Part shown: in pieces, positions 59,164 through 64,000 of the stretch | Layout: each line of letters starts with the position of its first letter | How positions within the stretch are numbered: position 1 is the first letter of the stretch | NCBI RefSeq assembly: GCF_021134715.1 | Contig: NC_060026.1 | Span: 4,278,001 to 4,342,000, forward strand | DNA: 64,000 bases | Direction of reading: 5' to 3' | Origin: Daphnia pulex | Taxonomy: Eukaryota; Arthropoda; Branchiopoda; Diplostraca; Daphniidae | The notes under the pieces: generated by a model | What the model was told of the DNA's origin: nothing | Seen by the model: only the letters and a program-made list of their open reading frames with translations | Database searches by the model: none | Program-made: the position numbers and the translations under genes

Positions 59164-61970
59164 CGGCGATGTGTGTGATGATGATGAACCCCCGCAGCCC
59201 CTCCGCTGCTCGCCGATGATCTTCCCTGTCGATTTTTCACTGTGAAATTGTATCACCGGCGCCAACCCTCAAGCTGCTGTCAAACGGCTTTGTCGGTAGC
59301 GGCTTATCGGGTGGGATCTAAAACAAATTCCAGGATCACTTTTCTCTTATATCTCTTGCCGCTGGATATATCCAAATCTGTCGTGACGACAAACAACACA
59401 CCGTTGCACTCTTTGCACGTCACTGACAGTGCGCTATAATCGAACGTGATGTCTAGACTCTAGATAGAATAGTTTAGAGTGCGCAAACTATACAGTAGCT
59501 ATTATATAGAAATGGATGCCGCACAGTTGCTGGAGGAGCTTCAGGAACGCGTGTCTTTGGCGGATGTCGCTCGGGCGCTGACTGAGCTTTCCGGCGTTTG
59601 CGTTCGGCCCTTTTTATATTCACTCCCAACCCGCCCCCTTATCCCAGGAGTAGGAGCAAACTGGAGCGCAGCACAAGTGTGTGTGGTGGAGCAGAGCACA
59701 CAGTGCATCACTCCTATTGCTGTGCTGTTCACCCCGCGCGAGAGTTTGGGTGTTTAGATTTATAGATGTGCATATGATGGATATAATACACGTGAATCGA
59801 CGTGAATAGTAAAACACAACGCAGACGTCTGGCTGTGTTTCACGCAGATCTGGATTGATCATCGCAACCGGGGGGAGGACGTTTTGACAAACCATCCACA
59901 CAACATTCTATATAAAACCATTCCTGGCGACCGCGCATTTCCCAGGAAAATCGACATAATATACTATATGTCAAGATGGAATGTATTTCGGCAAGTCCAC
60001 AGCTCGCGGAGGCCGAAATAAAAAAAGGCCAAGTCAACTCAAAGTCGCGTTTCAATCAACCAAAAATGCTGTCATCCCTCGGCATCATATAGAAAGCCTT
60101 TGGGTATATGGCTGACGGTTTGTGTTTGTGTCAATAAAACCCTACAGGCCAATAAGCCCATCCCTTCCGTCTACTATACATGTCCATTGAAAAGGGCGAA
60201 ACTTTGACTTGCGGTATATTAAACACACGTTGCTGCAGTTGGGGGCTAATATACAAGATACAAGATATGAATCACAAGCGCGCGCTTGACGAAAAATAAA
60301 AATACGAAAAAACCGCGCGCACCGAATATAGCTACATCCGATGTTATATATAAACTTTATAGGGATTCCGATGGAGGGTTTCGTGTCAACAAGAGTGTAT
60401 GTGTGTGTGCGGGTGGAGGGGATGAAAATTCACGAGCATATGGCCGCCTTTTGCACAGAACTTGTCGCCTATTTGTCGCTGGCTGTGTAGAAGAATTTAA
60501 GCAGCTCTAGCGAATGAATGTATAAGACTCTCTTCTCTTCTCCGCTATATAGCTGCTGACTTATTAATGCACAGCGCACTCATCGTCTCAAGACTGATGG
60601 ACGATGAACATAGCCCCCCCCCCACCCCCGCTCATCACAATGGCACACTCGTCTAGACGACCAGCATGATGGAATATTATAATAAAAGAGTGTGCTGGCT
60701 GATGTGGCCTCTGCTGGGTGGGCGCTGTGAGGCCTGAGATAGAGAATCGGACAAAAAAGGGCCGCCGACTGCGGTGCTTGTCACAAAACTTTTCCCCTAT
60801 TCTTTTTCTTTTATATAGTATAGATTTCCATCAGCGCGGCTTTTGCGGGATAAATGATGCGCTTGACGTAGTGAAAACTCTATTTTTTTCACATCGTTAA
60901 GGTTGTGTATGCCTATAGGCCTATAGGTTTCTACATAGATGAGAATGCGAAAAAAAAATAATCATCATCTATAGCGCACACATAACCAAAGGCGTGAAAC
61001 CATTTGTCGTCGGAACTTTTCTTCGACAACTTTCTCTTCCGTCATCTCATCTCATTAAACTTTAAAAAAAAAAAATTCTAGAAGCGGAGGATGACGGTGT
61101 AGATAGATTTAGGTCTTATACGCACATCTAACTATACATCTATATCTGCTGATGAATTGTAAGAATGCGCGCATGATGATGCTACCGTACAAATGCACTT
61201 CTTTTTCCTGCGCCAGCGCTGTCATAGGAAATGTAGAAACTTAGTTAGTCGTCGGCAAACCTACTGTACATGTAATAATCCTTGGTGACGCGTTATATAC
61301 ATCTAGACACGTGATGTAGTTTGACGGTGTTGACAGACACAAATCAATCGTACTATATAGGGCCTATTCTTGGTGGAATTGATTAATACAATAGGGCCGC
61401 TTATTACGGTCGGTGCGTAGCCTATAGACGTAATAATAAATCATCAGGAAGAAGAAGAAAGAACATGTGTTGAATACGTCTCTGATTATGCACGCCAACA
61501 TATGGATGCAAAGAGCGTCATTTCCTTGAGAGTAGACGTGCAAGATCTTGTTACAATTAGGTGCGGGGGAAATAAAAAGGGAATAGGTCAAATGAGTATG
61601 GGATTATTATTGCGGCAATTTATATATTTGGAGATTCTCCAACCGTCTGTGGGTTTGGTAGACAAACACGCGCGACACATTGGATGACGCATCAGCTGTT
61701 TCTAGACATATAACAGGCATCCTGGAAGCGACAGCATCTTTGTTAGTCGACCCACTGAAACGGAAGGACAATTTTGCGGATTGTTTCTTGCGGGAATTCT
61801 CTCCAATTGATTTTTTGTTACATCATTTCTTTTTTGTTTTTATTCTTTGGGGGATTTCAACTTTCTTGTTTCTGTACACCTGCGGGCATCAGGACAAGTT
61901 TATTATGTATGAATTTGTATATATAAAGGTTAAGATATTCACGGGAAGTATCATAGAATTTGATGCTATA

Positions 61971-62001
61971 GTCTTATTCGATCAGGTGTGAAACTCAATT
62001 G
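61971..62001 (+). repeat. 31-base direct repeat, first copy
   Basis: The segment beginning GTCTTATTCGATCAGGTGTG is repeated exactly at 62510-62540, 539 bases downstream. Weaker similarity continues for about 15 bases (GCGCGATT versus GCGCAATT). Confidence 0.85.
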
Positions 62002-62509
62002 AGCGCGATTGATATTTGACCCAAATGATCCAATTCTCCGGAATAAAATATTCCCGTCCAAAAAAGGGTGTAAATTTTATTAAATGGAATTATAGAAAAG
62101 AATTCGAAAGAAAAGCTAATGCAGAGATGTGGAAAATAATAAATGAATACAATGCACGGCCAACTCATACTTGTATCCGCATTTTTCCTTTCGAAATTCC
62201 TTGTTCAAAATAATACCCATACTAATGAAACAAAAGCTTTGTTATTTTTCAGTCTAATATAATTGTTAATTAGCCATTTAGTTATTTCGGGCCAGAGAAA
62301 ACTTATTTATTTTTCAATGATTTTCCGACTTGATAAAGTTTGCGATGGCTTTGGCGGAAACTTTCGATTGATTTCCCTTGGACTTTTTCTACGATTTCAA
62401 CTTCTTGTTCATTATAATAAACTTATACCAATAAACAGGAACAAGTTATTATACAATGTGTATTATGCTATGCATCCAGGAAAAGAACAACCAGCAAAAG
62501 TCCAACTTT

Positions 62510-62540
62510 GTCTTATTCGATCAGGTGTGAAACTCAATTG
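62510..62540 (+). repeat. 31-base direct repeat, second copy
   Basis: Exact copy of 61971-62001. The sequences before the two copies share only short similarities (for example GATTTCAACTT near 61853 and 62393), consistent with an old partial tandem duplication. Confidence 0.85.
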
Positions 62541-64000
62541 GGCGCAATTCATTTGTCCTGGCGATCTCAAATGGTCGCCTCAAATGTCCCTATACTTTTT
62601 TTTTCCGCATCAACTGTGTACATTTTACCGTATAATAAGGACCCTTTACATATACAATGGCAAGTGCATATAGTCTTTGTACTACATAATATCGCATCAC
62701 ATTTAATTGGGACATGTCTTTTTCGCGCATCATGCCGATAGTGTTTTGTCGTTCGATGTATAATAATACACAAGACAATATCAAGTTTGACTTGATCTCT
62801 TCGCCCTTTCAGCACAAAGTGCAAGACATTTATAAGGTCCCCAATAGATTCGATCTCTGCTATGGAGACGTCGAATGATAAGGGGACGACGACGTGTGCG
62901 AGGAGGTTGATGTATCAAACACTAACTTGCTTTAATAGCCATCATTTGACGTCGCCAGGAATACGATATACTATATATATATACCCCGGGAATGGCGCAG
63001 CAGCCATAGCAGACGATCGTCTTTGTGTTGGCTTCGCGCTAATTGGTTCAATCAAGTCCGATCCAATTGCAATACACGGCGTTTCCTGTGAACTAATATT
63101 TAATACACGATGTAAAATGTTATGTTCTACAGAGAGTTATAGTATAGGTTATATGTCGACACTCTTATAATATGCATCCTGATTTGATTCCTTTGAATTA
63201 TAAATTTTCATTTCTTATAATTATATCTAACTAGTCTTTTATAATTACACAACACAAAGTCTGGCCAAATAAGAGTGAGCCCACTATAATCCACGGTCAG
63301 CGAGTTGGGTGCTGCACTCTTTCAAGATATCCAATCCCGAGACAATGAAGATATATTCATGTTGTATATTTATATATGTATATAACGATGCCGCAGGTCA
63401 TTTGCTGTAATGAAGACGAGTCTGAAAAAAACCAAACGAGCGCTCTCCAACGGTTTGTTATAATATGCAACAGAGCAAGAAAAAATAAACCAAAATAAAC
63501 CAAAATAAAAAAAAGATAAAAAAATTCAAATGTACTATATGAGCCGAAAGAACCCGCCCGTGTCCCTTTGGTCTTATAATATAAAAGGAGAATTGAGTGG
63601 GCGCTTGACGGGGCTTATAACAAGGCCCTGGGATTGAAGCACTTGTCCGAGTCAGGTAGCGTTCTCAAATGAAACACACAGCATCTTGTATAATATACAT
63701 GTAAGATATTCACTCTGGACAGCAGCCCAACCCACATCCAATTAGATGCCGGATGAGGGTGCGGCTCGCCAGCCAACGAAACCGAAATGAAGAAAAACCA
63801 ACGAGGATGTTGGATTTAGATTTTGGTAGCCGAATGATTAAAGACTCCGCACAAACTCCTTGGTGATATAAAACTAAGTTAACTGTCGCCGTCTGGCCGT
63901 CATTATATTATACAGGTTATGTAATCAATTTAATACGACAAAGGCTTCGTGATCTAATAATAATAGGCAGCAGCAGAGTCGTCACACAATAATATGCGAA

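Larger units (their letters stand above)
59164..64000. other. Upstream region of the Ig-domain gene, no gene recognised
   Basis: Should contain the 5' UTR and promoter of the minus-strand Ig gene and possibly upstream leader exons. Open frames up to 136 codons exist but have no family resemblance and AT-rich composition. Notable items are a C-rich tract near 60607, a 31-base duplicated segment (61971 and 62510) and many short TATA runs. No RNA gene seen. Confidence 0.5.

Noticed and set aside
58807-59265. 152-codon reading of the first exon of the Ig gene starting at 59265
   Set aside because: The codon at 59265 is TTG, not ATG. An upstream in-frame TGA closes the frame, so I used the first ATG at 59163. 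The part beyond the donor at 58878 is intronic.
62263-62673. 136-codon plus-strand open frame near the right end
   Set aside because: AT-rich, no family resemblance and no promoter or splice context. Part of it lies in the small duplicated segment.

Overview
The window is animal nuclear DNA and most likely comes from a water flea (Daphnia) or a close crustacean relative. The gene set is arthropod: nicotinic receptor subunits, a Dpr-interacting/lachesin-type Ig protein and replication-dependent core histones. Introns are short GT-AG introns, promoters carry TATA plus a TCAGT initiator, and a broken gene encodes Tyr/Thr-rich YYTTKAAE repeats of a style I associate with Daphnia. The genus is an inference; I could not run a database search.

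Layout. 1-5311: AT-rich DNA holding four to five diverged copies of a tandem repeat of about 0.85 kb. 5312-6136 (+): last two exons of a nicotinic acetylcholine receptor (nAChR) subunit. 8730-11164 (-): a complete ten-exon nAChR alpha subunit, convergent with the first. 12463-16909 (-): complete eight-exon tankyrase. 17729-19677 and 20747-22674 (+): two tandem six-exon copine genes. 23100-39235: a large imperfect inverted repeat. Each arm holds one set of four core histone genes (left H3<, H4>, H2B<, H2A>; right H2A<, H2B>, H4<, H3>). The spacer side holds small TATA-driven units, a broken YYTTKAAE-repeat gene and a foldback element. 40530-42098 (-): complete eight-exon pyruvate dehydrogenase E1 beta. 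43224-59163 (-): twelve-exon three-Ig-domain cell-surface protein of the DIP/lachesin family with introns up to 6 kb. 59164-64000: upstream DNA without a recognisable gene.

All multi-exon models were assembled by hand from splice sites. Every complete model keeps reading frame across all junctions: nAChR alpha 555 aa, tankyrase 1240 aa, copines 523 and 527 aa, PDH E1 beta 361 aa, Ig protein 546 aa.

The most notable observations are: (1) a left-arm H2B copy with a one-base insertion that moves its stop codon past the histone 3' stem-loop, so a normally processed mRNA would have no stop; (2) the mirrored histone clusters, in which the H3-H4 promoter is nearly identical between arms but the H2A-H2B promoter has diverged; (3) a short secreted-type gene, its mirror copy and a relative that share an exact TATA-to-initiator spacing, next to a repeat gene broken by a single TGA; (4) a foldback element centred on a perfect 30-bp palindrome. 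I saw no CRISPR array, operon or bacterial-type system, and none is expected here.
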